DNA of 64,000 nucleotides. It comes from Diphasiastrum complanatum. Its lineage: Eukaryota > Streptophyta > Lycopodiopsida > Lycopodiales > Lycopodiaceae. A program made the translations under genes and the position numbers. Below, in pieces: positions 11,873 through 22,639 of this stretch. The stretch is taken from NCBI GenBank assembly GCA_029204225.1, contig CM055101.1:36511648-36575647 (forward strand), written 5' to 3'. The notes beneath the pieces were generated by a model. That model did no database searches. It saw only the letters and a program-made list of their open reading frames with translations, and was not told the DNA's origin. Positions within the stretch are counted from its first letter, which is position 1. Each line of letters opens with the position of its first letter.

Positions 11873-14511
11873 GGCATTTGGCTGTCTCTTCCCATCTTTG
11901 CACAGCTTCTAGCAAATTTTTTGTTATGTTCCGTCATGTCTTCCAGAAAGGACCTAGAGAGACTGTTGAGTTTGACATTATTTTTTCAATTGGTTTTCTG
12001 TATAAGAGGAGGGATCGCCACTCATTTTTGGGTGATTAAGATCTTTTTGCGTTCAAAATGGAATAATAGCAACATACATTTCACAATGCCGAATGGCAAA
12101 ATATGGAGGTTTTGAGAATGTTCGTTTCAAACTACAAGATCTACGTCTTTAGTTTCCTTTCCCTTGCAGTGCTTGCACAACAAATTGCGATGTATAAAAT
12201 TTTGAACTGTCACGAAGGCCTGTAGTCTACTGAGCAGGTATTCTTACTCCACGCGTCTGTATCACATGAAGACTTCATCCAACAAGAACATTTAGAGTCT
12301 GCCAAATCACAAACTCGGTCTCTTTAATGTTTATGATCATTATCGCTTGGCCTCTCTAGCAATAATTCATTTAGTGTGCTTTGATAAGATGTTTGTTTCT
12401 GACCAATAGAATCACCAAAACTGCAGAACAATGCCAAACCTGCAAAATGTTTTAGCAGAAGGTGTACAAGATCCCGTCTGTGCAAGGCTGCTTTCAACAG
12501 AAAGCTTGTCGTTGAAAGCTCTGGAAACGAGGTCTTGGGAAGCTCTTGGAAAAGGCAGTCAAGTAGAGAGCAGCAACAATAGCTTCTATTGCATCCATAA
12601 ATCTGATGAAAAGCTGCAAACTCCTCTTGCAGAACATGATCACTGGGCGGGATGGATAACAAGTGAGTCAAATACATCACTGCCATATGGGAGGTTTTTT
12701 CCAAATGAACTCTTGAGTTCAGATCCTTTGCTTAGCCAGATAGAAATTCAGCAATCCAGAGTCAAGCAAGAGGTGGACAATGCTGATTTAAAGAGATCCA
12801 CATTGGGACAAGACCAGACTTCACTTTTGCAAACGTTGCATTTTCCTCAATTAATTTCGAATAGTGAAGCCCCAACTCGGTGGGTCACTCAATTGCCTGA
12901 TCTGCTATCTCAAATTTTTTCATCTTGCTCAACCTCACAAAGCAATCCACTTGGCAGCCGCATGAGCAGATTAATTTCAGAACATTGCATCCAATCACCT
13001 GCTGGGTCCAATTTGAGCAGAGATAATTCTTCCTCCACTTGCATGCAGAGTCATGGTGAAGCCGCATTCAACAGAAGCCTGGTAACAGAAATCTTATCTC
13101 AGCTTAAGAAGATTTACCATTGCTCCAAGAGAAGACATATACTTAAGTGCGCTATTAACCTTCTCCTCTTTTTCAATTTTTGAAGGGTCAAATTAGCAGT
13201 CAGATTAGAGATTCCTTCAAAGAAAATACAAGTTGCAGTAACTTTCTTGGAAATTCTGAGCCGGCCCTGGAGCCACTCTTTAAAAGGCCGAGGATGGAGT
13301 TAAATTCCAACTTTCCATTTAAGGTACAGGATCTGTCTGTTCTTACTCAGCTTGGTTGATAGAAAGTTGTAAAATTAATCTTGATTAAAGCCTAATGATG
13401 GACCTGGTTTCTGTGTAAAGGTACGGAAAGAAAAGCTTGGGGAGAGAATTACTGAATTGCAGCAATTGGTTTCTCCATTTGGAAAGGTAATCGATTATTT
13501 CAGATCATGGCATATAGTTACTTATGTACTAGGGTTCCTTTGTGAGAAACATCAAAAAAAGAGAAGAATGTAAAACATAAAAGAAGGCAAGTTCTGGCTT
13601 CATAGCATTGCAACAACACGCAAATTGGGATCACCGATCTTTTTCTCCAGACTATGTATATGGCCATAAAATATACAAAGACATGTGACATTTGACCTAT
13701 TTCATGTATGTCTTCAATGACATACGGGATTCCGGTGAGCTATAGACGTTTAGAGAGTCATCAAAGGTAGACTATATCTTTCCCATGCACTTAGATAAAC
13801 TGTAGGACCGAACGCAGACATTAACATTCATCAACAGTATCAACATCCCGTATGCTTAAAATCTCTTTTAGCTCTGCTCCCTGTTTATGTGCATCTGATT
13901 ACAGTTTGTGAGTTGCAATAACTCCAGCTAGTATGAACTTGCAGACTGATATAGCTTCGGTTTTACTAGAGGCTATTGGCTACATCAAATTTTTGCACGA
14001 GCAGGTCCAGGTAAGCTCCATAACATTACTCGTTGTGATTGTTGAATTATGCCATTTCCTCGGATAGCATGAAGAAAACAGTCATCAATTTCTGAAATTC
14101 AAACTTTCTTCTTGATTTTTGTCTCTGTGGTCACAATTGAATTGTAGGCACTGAGTACGCCATACATGAAAAGCTCCACAATGCCATCTCTTCAGAATCA
14201 TGTGAGTAGAAAAACACACTTCTCCTGATCAATCACGAAATTCACTTGCCCATCAAAATGTTTGTATCTAGTAAGGCTTTCCATATGACTTTTTGTATAG
14301 TCTCATTCATCTGAAGACAACAGACATGAACCCATTTCAGGAATCTAATACAAGCTGTTGGAGCTCAGAAACAGCCGAGGATGATGAGGAACCTGAACAC
14401 GATCTTCGAAGTAGAGGCCTTTGTTTGGTCCCTCTTACTTCTACTTTGGAAGTAACCAATGAGAATGGTGCAAATTATTGGGCACCAACTGTTGCAGCCA
14501 GTTCTCGATGA
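11529..14511 (+). CDS. Atypical bHLH transcription factor, bHLH68/bHLH112 type
   Basis: Splice model: 11529-11818, 12427-13081, 13186-13323, 13421-13486, 13945-14010, 14148-14201, 14341-14511. Every intron is GT-AG, all phases agree, and the product has 479 residues. Residues about 362-405 are the bHLH core: VRKEKLGERITELQQLVSPF on one 66-bp exon and TDIASVLLEAIGYIKFLHEQ on the next, followed by ALSTPYMK. The C-terminus has DLRSRGLCLVPLTSTLEV and NYWAP, hallmarks of this subfamily, and a basic KRPRME patch precedes the domain. The classic His-Glu-Arg basic motif is missing, as is usual in this group, so it may bind non-canonical sites. Relatives in Arabidopsis act in the nucleus in stress and root growth. 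The true start is uncertain: an upstream exon is possible, and a short upstream ORF (11360-11425) precedes this ATG. Confidence 0.85.
11824..11867. repeat. (CT)n microsatellite in bHLH intron 1
   Basis: About 22 CT repeats begin five bases after the intron 1 donor GT (11819-11820). Length change here could affect donor recognition. Confidence 0.95.
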
Positions 14512-15543
14512 TTGCTGGGATGTTTGGAAATTCTAAAGTCTGTAGTTTACTTACACAAAGCCATAGCTGCTGCTCATTGAAAAACTTGAACAAATGGTGA
14601 GAAACCCCCACTTTGTGTATGTGCTATGTAGCACCCACTTGTATCTACTCAAATAGCAATGTCAATTCATGTTTGGACAACCAAATCCAAACTCTGCATC
14701 CATATAGATATCAAAAAACTACCAAGGGTTTATGCATAACCCTCTATATATATTCATGACAATTGTTTGGCAAAGTGTTGCCATATTTGCATGCATTTAG
14801 ATATATCTTTTAGCCGTTGCTAGAAGCTGTCATCCATGACTTGCATAAATCTACTACTTCACATTACTGATGCCATTTTTTTCTAAGTACTCCTATCCAG
14901 CAGTTTCTGAATTTTGCTCTAAAGTTTCCAGATCAATGGCCAAAGGTAGGTAACTGAAAGTTTAAACTTTGAAATATGATTGAAGAACGGAAGGTACTAC
15001 TCAAGCAGCACTTGTATTAGAAATATATGAAACAAAGTTCACTGTGACAAGATTTTGCTTAACAGATCACATACATGGAGATATCTACAACAGCAAATTA
15101 ACATAACAAAGTAAAAAATAAACCCAATGGAGTGTGTATCATTTATTTTAATCTTTTCATAGACATAGCAAAATCTCACCACTTTTTCAAGCTCATATTT
15201 CAAAGATAAGACAATGTGCATTAAAATATGGTCTTTTGCACGAATCTAGTGATATCATGGTTGTGTTGAATATTCACTATACGACATTTTATAATTTTCA
15301 TTATACTCTAGAATCCAGATCTTTAAAAGGGTTGCAGCAATTCAATATTTCCACGTAATGATGATCTGAGGGAGTTGAATATGATAAATTTCTAGTGTGC
15401 GATAAAACCATTTTTATGGCAGGATTTCCCAATGGAAAGGCACCGAAAAATTCACACTTATGTAAAGGATGCTTTAAAGAAGTAGATAAGCAACCAAGAG
15501 GTAGGCATGAGGAAAAACACGATATCTCTAGAAGGGACATATA
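14512..15543. other. 3' flank of the bHLH gene and intergenic DNA
   Basis: The first part is likely 3' UTR. Beyond it I see no gene. The minus frame at 15301-15540 has no recognisable content. Confidence 0.45.
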
Positions 15544-16098
15544 AGGGTGGTTTCACATTATAGGCAAGTCCCTATGCCTGGCCCTTTCACTTGCCACCCA
15601 TTTTTTGAACCTTGGCAAGTGAGTTGACGGCGGGCAATGGACCACCCTATTTCACATTTGAATGGTAAGTGTTAAATGAAAAGCTACAATTTGATTGGCC
15701 CATTTGAATTTTGACATATGATTGGTCCATTTTATTAAGGTGTTGTGTTTTTAAGTGCAAGTATGAAACTTTTCATGTTAAATGGTTGAAGGGTGCTGTA
15801 AGTTTTTTTTTTCAAGCAATCACCTTTCAAATGGTGAGGTAAAAATTAACATGCATTTCATTGAAAGGAATATTGGCAGTGAAGGGTTAAAAAAACTTCA
15901 AAATGCAGGCCAACATGCCAAGGGAAGCTCAACATGTGGCTGGCCCAAAAAATAGCTTTGAGTTGCCCCTACGTGGCAGTGGGTCCCTGCCATGTCATCT
16001 GCCACATAGTGGGAAGTGCTTGTTAGTGGGAAAGGGTGGAAGGTCCAGCTCCATTTTAAATTGTGGACTTGCCGGGTTGTGTACTGTGAAATGGCCCT
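15544..16098. mobile_element. MITE-like non-autonomous DNA transposon
   Basis: The left end AGGGTGGTTTCACATTATA...GGCAAGTCC and the reverse complement of the right end AGGGCCATTTCACAGTAC...GGCAAGTCC form an imperfect terminal inverted repeat. Similarity continues inward (CTGGCCCTTTCAC against CTGGACCTTCCAC). The 555-bp interior has no coding capacity. I could not define a target duplication with certainty (ACAT appears near both ends), so the superfamily is open. Confidence 0.6.
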
Positions 16099-16843
16099 AC
16101 ATCTTTAAGAGACACCAATGAGGAAGACAGAATGTATCAAGAGGTAAATTCACATGATCAAGTATATGAATGCAAGGATCATGTAACATACAAATATGAG
16201 GTTAGTATTTCCAAGCAAGTCATGAAGAATTTTGGAGTTTCATCAATGACATCATAAATAATGACCACCTTTCTTGAGAGAATGGATCAAGAGAGGAGAT
16301 AACACAAATGATGAAGGCTCTTTTGTATGGAGGAGCATGGTTATAGTGTGTGAGGATGTGCAAGAATGGACTAATTTGGATTAACCAAAACATGTAGAGA
16401 TGCTTACCAGCCTCATGGATTTAAAAGACATGGAGTGCATTGAGATAATTAATGATGATATGCTTATTGTTGGGTTTCCTTATGTGCCTATCGACAAGGT
16501 GGTAGATAAGTTTTATTTTACAAATTTGAATTGTGTAATAAAAAAAAACAATGTTGAAGGCGAAGAGTCATAGGACTAGCTTGTCCGATAGTCACATGGA
16601 ACATTGGTAGCGCTAGATGAAGAAGAAAACTTTTAACACTAACTAATAACTTCTAAACTCTAACTAATAACTTCTAAACTCTAACTATAATCTAACTCTC
16701 CATTCTTTTTCACCCATTCACTCCTCTCTCCACTCACATTATTTCACCTACTTCAAAGTTCAAACGTCACTCCCTAAACTATCTCTCATAATTCACATTC
16801 TCTCCCTAACCCAATTCACATTCTATCTTTTTTCTCAAAACAC

Positions 16844-16846
<3 letters not shown>
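16099..16846. other. Intergenic DNA without genes
   Basis: No gene seen. A short tandem of CTAACTAATAACTTCTAAA units lies at about 16639-16690 and a pyrimidine-rich stretch leads into the microsatellite. Confidence 0.5.

Positions 16847-16929
<83 letters not shown>
16847..16929. repeat. (CT)n microsatellite
   Basis: About 41 uninterrupted TC dinucleotides. The open frames across it are artefacts of the repeat. Confidence 0.98.
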
Positions 16930-16934
<5 letters not shown>

Positions 16935-17027
16935 AGAATTGCCAAAAATTGGCAAATCTAGCTTGATCAAAAACCATGTAGAGTAGTGTAAATTGTGTAC
17001 ACAAGTGGGTCCCACACATGTGAGGCC

Positions 17028-17091
17028 ATGATGCCACATGGGAAACCCATCCTAATGTAGGTTAGGTCAAGTCAAGAGAGTTGGTCATGTC
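17028..17091. repeat. 64-bp segment shared with a copia E LTR
   Basis: From ATGATGCCACATGGGAAACC to TTGGTCATGTC this segment matches 32531-32594 with few differences. In copia E it is exactly the block present in one LTR and absent from the other. The surrounding DNA here may be an old LTR remnant. Confidence 0.75.
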
Positions 17092-17629
17092 TATTTGGTG
17101 GTCATCCCTACTTTATAGGACCTACACCTAAGTTTAAGGTGAAAATTTGACCAACTAGCTACCTACCAAGCATAACTCTAGGAAATAGACTAGGGTTTCA
17201 TTTTAGGTCAAGGAGAGTGAGTTAACTTCCTTATTACATGCTGGAAATCCACCTAAGTTCAAGAAGGAAGTCGAATTTGCTATGTATTCCCTCTCTCCAT
17301 AGTGAGAAAAAAAGAAAATTTTTGGAGCTCATTGGCAATCTCAAGCTAGTTCACTATGTACATTGAGTTTTTGTGATCCAAATGAAACCAAATCAATTTC
17401 TACTTGTTTCTCAGGTTGAAGGCCGAACTACAGCCTGTAGTACACACGTGTGGGCTCGGATTTCAATGTTTATCAATGCTTTTGATTGTTAATGCTTGTT
17501 GTTTGTCAAATTGCCAATCTAGATCAACTTTTTTGTGTCTAGTTTTTTGATAGATTGTTAAGCAAGCATCCAATCACTCTTGTGGATCTTTTGTAGATCC
17601 ATTTATGGTCCTAAAGTACAGTACTTTCA

Positions 17630-17631
<2 letters not shown>

Positions 17632-17720
<89 letters not shown>
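17632..17720. repeat. (CT)n microsatellite
   Basis: About 44 CT repeats, 85 bp from the broken end of the copia RT fragment at 17805. Confidence 0.98.
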
Positions 17721-17725
<5 letters not shown>

Positions 17726-17804
17726 CAAATTAGTATATTTACATGTCTCACATAAATCAAAATAAAACTGAAAACAATCATTCATTTATTCACATCAAAA
17801 TTCA

Positions 17805-18034
17805 ACTTACGCCTTCTTTCACAAAACCTGGAGGTTGCTCCATGTAAATCTCCTCCTCAAGGTAACCATTGAGAAATGCATTAGAAACATCAAGCTGGAA
17901 CATACTCCAATTGTAAAAACATGCAAGAGATATAAGTATTTGGATTGTTACCATCTTTGCAACTGGTGCGAAGGTATTTTCATAGTCAAGACCTTTGATT
18001 TGTGAGTAGCCTTTGGTACAAAGTCTTGCTTTAT
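17805..18034 (-). pseudogene. Copia RT N-terminal fragment
   Basis: The minus strand reads KARLCTKGYSQIKGLDYENT, then [29 protein letters not shown] and ends at MEQPPGFVKEG. This is the first quarter of copia RT. It abuts the truncated left LTR of copia A at about 18035 and may be the far side of copia B, into which A inserted. Confidence 0.85.
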
Positions 18035-18035
18035 C

Positions 18036-18637
18036 TTACAATAAGGTGCAAACAACAATCCTGCCAATGTAGAAAAATCAGCATCTACGTACAAAATGAC
18101 ATGCAAACTCTAAAAGATATTGATCAAACATGAATCAAAACATAAAATATGTTTTCTGTCTGTACAATTACAGTATTTTACTGTATTTCACACGTATAAA
18201 ACCAAAAATAGCAATAAATGATCATCTTACACATAGAATTGCAAGATAACATCATGAGAGTGCACCAATGAGTAGTAGAACCCAAAGAGAACCATGTATA
18301 ATGATGAAATGAGAGAGAGAAGAGAGAAGATGTGTCTTTCCACAAGTTACATCCTTTTATAGAGTGTCCAAACCCTATTTGGCCACTTGGCTTTCCCTCC
18401 AAAATGTAAACCCTACTATTTTTGGGTCTAGATTCAATGTACCCAAAGTTCAAATTTGAATCTCTCTCAAACTCGCCTACCGACTTTCCCACACTTTCAA
18501 AAAGTGTTTATTGAATTTATTTTAAACTAATTTAACTTCAAAAAGTTTATCTCTAAGTCTAAAATGAGTTTTGGCCTCTTATTGACAATTTACCAAAATA
18601 TGACTAAACTAGACTAAACTAGTTGAAATCTCTCACA
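18036..18637 (-). repeat. Copia A 3' LTR, end-truncated
   Basis: It aligns with 22640-23294 from TTACAATAAGG to the terminal TCTCACA. The outer 50 or so bases are missing, replaced by an RT fragment. It includes a near SBP-box site (TCTGTACAA at 18159). Confidence 0.9.
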
Positions 18638-18647
18638 CTCTCTCTTC
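18638..18647 (-). promoter_or_regulatory. Polypurine tract of copia A
   Basis: On the minus strand GAAGAGAGAG lies directly against the LTR start TGTGAGAG. This is the plus-strand primer position. Confidence 0.7.
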
Positions 18648-18899
18648 AACTAGTTTTGGCATAGTTTTGACAATAGAACTTTGATCCAACTTTAGAATGA
18701 TCTCCATCCTAAGTATAGATCTCCTTTCTAAGGTTCTAGAGTATCTTTCATAATGATATAGAGAATAGTGTCCAAATTGGATCCTTCACTATTTTTTACA
18801 TCAATTTTACACATCAAGATATAACTAGAACATGAACAACCAAATAGAATGTGAATGAAATGATTCCTCCATGTTTCAAACTTTAAACTCTCTGAAAAA

Positions 18900-19676
18900 T
18901 TACAAAATCCAAACAATAAATGTGAGTGGACTATTTTCTTGCTTGTCTCCTCCAACTTTGCCCTTTCTTGATATGTCTCCACCATAAAATTCCATGAATG
19001 AGCCTCCATCTCCATCTTGCCACAAGATATCATCAAACCTTGATGACTTGGCCATGAATGAGTGACATAATGAACCTCCATTAGCTTCATTTCCATCAGC
19101 AAAACCAGCCAAGAATGCTAGTACAACTCCAACAATAAGATATTGCAAGACAATGTAGCTAGTTTGTCCATATCTTGACAATTTGCACACATCCACATGA
19201 AATAGCTCAAACATGAGATATAACAAGTAAAGTAAACTTGAACAAAACTTCCTTGATTCTCTTTTGACCTTACTTGAGTCTTCACACACCTGCAAAAATA
19301 GATCCAAAACATCTTTGCCAAATGACCCTCCTTTGATGCTCTTGACTAGCTCCAAATTGCCACCTTTCCTTTTGTGTTGTTGAAGCCCTTTGAGACCAAC
19401 CTCTTGATCTTCCTCTTGACCATCAAAGCCATTGAAAAAAAATTGTTTTCCAGATCCATTACTTGCTTTTCTAGTATGAAAACCATGAGAACCAATATCC
19501 ACTTGCATAGCATCATCTACACAAGAAGATTCTCCAAAACATGTGAGTAAAGCAAAGTGTGTCGCTTCCACTTGCTTACTTTTCTCTTGATCATCAAAGA
19601 TATCAAAGATATGAATATCTTCAGACCTTAATCTCTGGAAATACTCTCTCTCAAACATATGATCTAGATCCAACAA
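18900..19676 (-). CDS. Copia A second unfamiliar ORF
   Basis: An open frame of 258 codons overlapping the end of the upstream ORF by 13 bases in another frame. I do not recognise it. The N-terminal half is acidic and polar (EDIHIFDIFDDQEKSKQ). Residues about 146-185 are hydrophobic with FCSSLLYLLYLMFELFHVD and YIVLQYLIVGVVLAFLAGF, compatible with one or two membrane segments. It contains none of the copia integrase, RT or RNase H motifs. It sits between the upstream ORF and the polypurine tract, the place where some plant copia elements carry an extra env-like gene, but the pol that should precede such a gene is absent. It may be captured host sequence. Confidence 0.5.
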   Translation of the reverse strand: MLDLDHMFEREYFQRLRSEDIHIFDIFDDQEKSKQVEATHFALLTCFGESSCVDDAMQVDIGSHGFHTRKASNGSGKQFFFNGFDGQEEDQEVGLKGLQQHKRKGGNLELVKSIKGGSFGKDVLDLFLQVCEDSSKVKRESRKFCSSLLYLLYLMFELFHVDVCKLSRYGQTSYIVLQYLIVGVVLAFLAGFADGNEANGGSLCHSFMAKSSRFDDILWQDGDGGSFMEFYGGDISRKGKVGGDKQENSPLTFIVWIL

Positions 19677-20890
19677 GATCTCATCAATGCTTGATCTCGA
19701 TCTTCGATAAGGTTAGTGAAAACAATGTCACCAATGTCACCATCATAAATCAAAAGATAGATTCCAAAATTTCCATCCAACATGAAGTAGAGTAGGTGAA
19801 GATGAGTGTAAAACCTAATAAATCCAGCCAAATTGAGTCCATAACAAACCTCAATAAGCTCACCAATGAGATTTCCCTTGCCTTGAAGAATTTGCCTCTC
19901 GATTTGCTCCATGTAGTCTTCTCCAACCAACCTTTTGCCATCTTGATCATGGGTGATCAATTCATAATCATAGAATACTTTGAGTTGATGAAGAGATGTG
20001 AGATCCATGCCTTGGATCTTCCCAAGAACCAATCTTCCATTGCTCTTTCCTTCATAAGACTCCCTCTTGATGATTGCATCATAAGAAGTATAAACCTCAA
20101 AAACATTAGAAGCCATGAAAAAAATGATTAGTACCTTCAACATAAGGATGATTGAAGTACTCTCTTTTTTCAAACAAGAACTTCTACTCAATGTTTTAGG
20201 TAATGACTCATATGATAATGATTCTTCCTCACTATCATTCACAATGACATCATTCAAAGTACCTCCTACTTTGAACTCTTCACATACTTCTCTTCTCCTT
20301 GACTTGTGACTATCTCCCTCACCAAGTCTCTTGATAGAACCATTTGATCTACTTTGTTTATGAAGATATGTGACTCCTCTTGTTGCAAAAATGACTTTCT
20401 TGGACTCATCACAATGTAATGTAGAAGAACCACCTCCTTCATGAATGTACCTAGCAACATCTTTTTCCATATGATCAAAGAAATCATTAGCAACAATCTT
20501 TTCCAAGGAAGAACCCTCACCTCCATTGATGAAGTTAGCACTTTCCTTAACTTTTGCATGCTTGCACTTGCCATGAAGAACCATTGAAACACCATCATTA
20601 TCCTCAAGACTAGCCAAGTTAGCAGAAAGATGAACATCTCCGAGAAGCATATTAGATCTTGACCTAGATCTAGCATAAAGAAGCTTTTTAGACTTTGCAT
20701 AAGATCCACGAATCTTATTGATGCTAAAAGGTAACTTTGGAAAGTTGAGACCAATCTCCTTTTCCATTCCATCCTTTTTGTTAGCTATGACAAAAGCATC
20801 AAGCTTGAATAGTCTACCTTGTCTATTGCCCCTAGCAACCAAGATTTCCTCCTTTGTAATGAAACAAGCATCACCACCAAACTACCATGT
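19664..20890 (-). CDS. Copia A first unfamiliar ORF, fused to GAG-pre-integrase start
   Basis: The open frame covers 392 codons to 20842 and can be extended upstream into the protease-preintegrase region (DACFITKEEILVARGNRQG). The first 25 residues match copia GAG-pre-integrase (GRLFKLDAFVIANKK, compare the same place in copy D). After that no copia motif follows. The sequence is rich in Lys, Glu, Gly and Ser, with a hydrophobic stretch near residues 227-243 (SIILMLKVLIIFFMA) and a hydrophobic patch near the end (FYTHLHLLYFMLDGNFGIYL). A frame this long is unexpected in such AT-rich DNA, so selection or recent capture is likely. The function is unknown. Confidence 0.55.
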
Positions 20891-22038
20891 ATCCTTTCTC
20901 TATCATTTGACCAACACTTACCAAATCCTTTGAAAGTGAAGGAATGTAAAGAACACCATCAAGTCTTGCTTTTTTATTAGTAGAGAGACAAATAGGAATT
21001 GAACCAATACCTTCAATCACACACTCACCACCATTGGCCATGTGAATTGCTTTCTTGGCTTCATCATAAGTGACCAAAGAAGTAAAGAACTCCTTGTGAC
21101 TAGTCATGTGTGAACTAGCTCCACTATCAATCCACCATGAATCTTTGTCACCTTCACTTGATATTGGACTTGAAGGACACATTAAAAGAGAATTACCACC
21201 ACCTAGATCTTCATCATTAGTAGTAAAGTTGATTTTCTTGCTACCTTCATCTCTTTGCTTCTTCAAACATTCATTTGCAAAATGCCCTTTGATTCCACAA
21301 TAAAATCATTTTAACTTTGACTTATCTTTCTTTTTGCCAAAAGAGGAAGTCTCACCTTGATCTTGCCATTTAGACCACTTGTCTTTGTCTTTTCCCTTGA
21401 ACTTGCCTTTGATGAACATAGCATCCTCTTCATAATGAGATGTCAATGTAGATCCACCTCCTCTTGATTGAAACCTATACTCCTCATTCACCAAGATCTC
21501 TTGCAGATCCACAATACTTGGCAAAGTCTTTTGAATAGCAAAACTTTGAACAAGATTAGCATGATCATCCAACAAGCCATTAAGTATAACTTGAACAAGT
21601 TCTACCTCCTTAATGCTCTCATCAATACATGCTAACTCATCATTGAATGCTTTAACCCTCAAAACAAAAGCATGAGTACTCTCTTCTTTCTTTTGCAAAC
21701 TTTGAAAGATTTGCCTCCTAAGATAAGCACTCTTGATGTAGACTTGGATTCATAAACTTCTTCAAAGCTTCTCAAGCCTCCAAAGATGATGTGCACTTAC
21801 CAACTTTCTTGAGAAGTTCATTGGTAGCATTCATCTTAATCATGTGTAGAGCTCTTTTAGCTCTCTTGTCATACCTCACTTGATCTTGAGGTGCTTGAGG
21901 CCTCTCCTCCACACCTGCAACAATCTCCATCAACTCATTCATCTCCAATAAGGACTCCATCCTCACCTTCCAAGTAAAATAGTTGATTGAGATAAGCCTG
22001 TCATTGCTCTCCAACATAAATCCACCACTTGTAGTCAT
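20871..22038 (-). pseudogene. Copia A gag and protease
   Basis: gag starts at an ATG near 22038 (MTTSGGFMLESNDRL), with NYFTWKVRMESLLEMNELM and then a frame break near 21770-21700. From 21698 one frame continues to 20871 with a single TGA at 21306-21308. That TGA replaces the first Cys of the zinc knuckle (FYCGIKGHFANEC follows). The protease has the intact active site WWIDSGASSHM and runs to GVLYIPSLSKDLVSVGQM. Copy D has the same gag at clear similarity. It is broken by one frameshift and one stop. Confidence 0.85.
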
Positions 22039-22627
22039 GTTGCAATGACCTGATCTTCTTCTTTCAACCTGTTCCAATGCACAAAGCAGTCTCTTGAATG
22101 TCAACAAATGAACTCGAGAAGAAATCACAAAGATATGGAACCTCTCAAATCTCTTCTAGCACTTCTAACTAGAAAATCGACACATAGAATAGTGAGATCT
22201 TGATCAACCTATGATCTATCCTCAATTTAATGATTCTTGCCACTTTCTAAGATTGAAACACACTCAAATGAAGTTCAGTAATCTCACAAACTAGAGATCC
22301 AATCAAAATTAGGATTTTGACAAAATCACAAAAAATTGAATATCTCAAATTCTACATGCAATTTCTATAAGCTTGATATATCTTCTTGTAGACTCCAATG
22401 AGACCTTCCTAATGCACAAAAAATCATCTAGATCCAATAACCAAGTGTTAAATCGGAATTGATCAAGTATATAACCCTATATTGAGTTTTGACCTACAAA
22501 AGATCAATTCTACACATGCAAAAATGCTAATTTTTGAGTAGAAATCAATCTAGCATGCTCTAGCATTGGTAACTCCTCCAAATCCTTGCTAAAGATGGCT
22601 GATCCTTTCATAACCTGAAACAAAAGA

Positions 22628-22639
22628 GCTCTGATACCA
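22628..22639 (-). promoter_or_regulatory. Primer-binding site of copia A
   Basis: GCTCTGATACCA on the plus strand, complementary to TGGTATCAGAGC, the initiator tRNA-Met type site. It touches the LTR start at 22640. Confidence 0.9.

Noticed and set aside
12324-12704. 126-codon minus-strand frame
   Set aside because: Antisense to exon 2 of the bHLH gene.
16806-17039. Minus-strand frames with long Arg-Glu repeats
   Set aside because: They are translations of the (CT)n/(GA)n array. The same holds for 17580-17765, 54620-55172, 60059-60520 and 61197-61846.
18900-20890. Copia A ORFs as an envelope gene
   Set aside because: Hydrophobic stretches exist, but pol is absent and there is no clear signal peptide plus coiled-coil plus anchor arrangement. 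Left as unknown.
21306-21308. TGA at a Cys position in copia A, and again in copia C at about 28774, suggesting recoding of TGA as Cys
   Set aside because: Other elements have TAG and TAA at Trp, Gln and Glu positions, and the bHLH gene ends normally with TGA. Random decay explains it.
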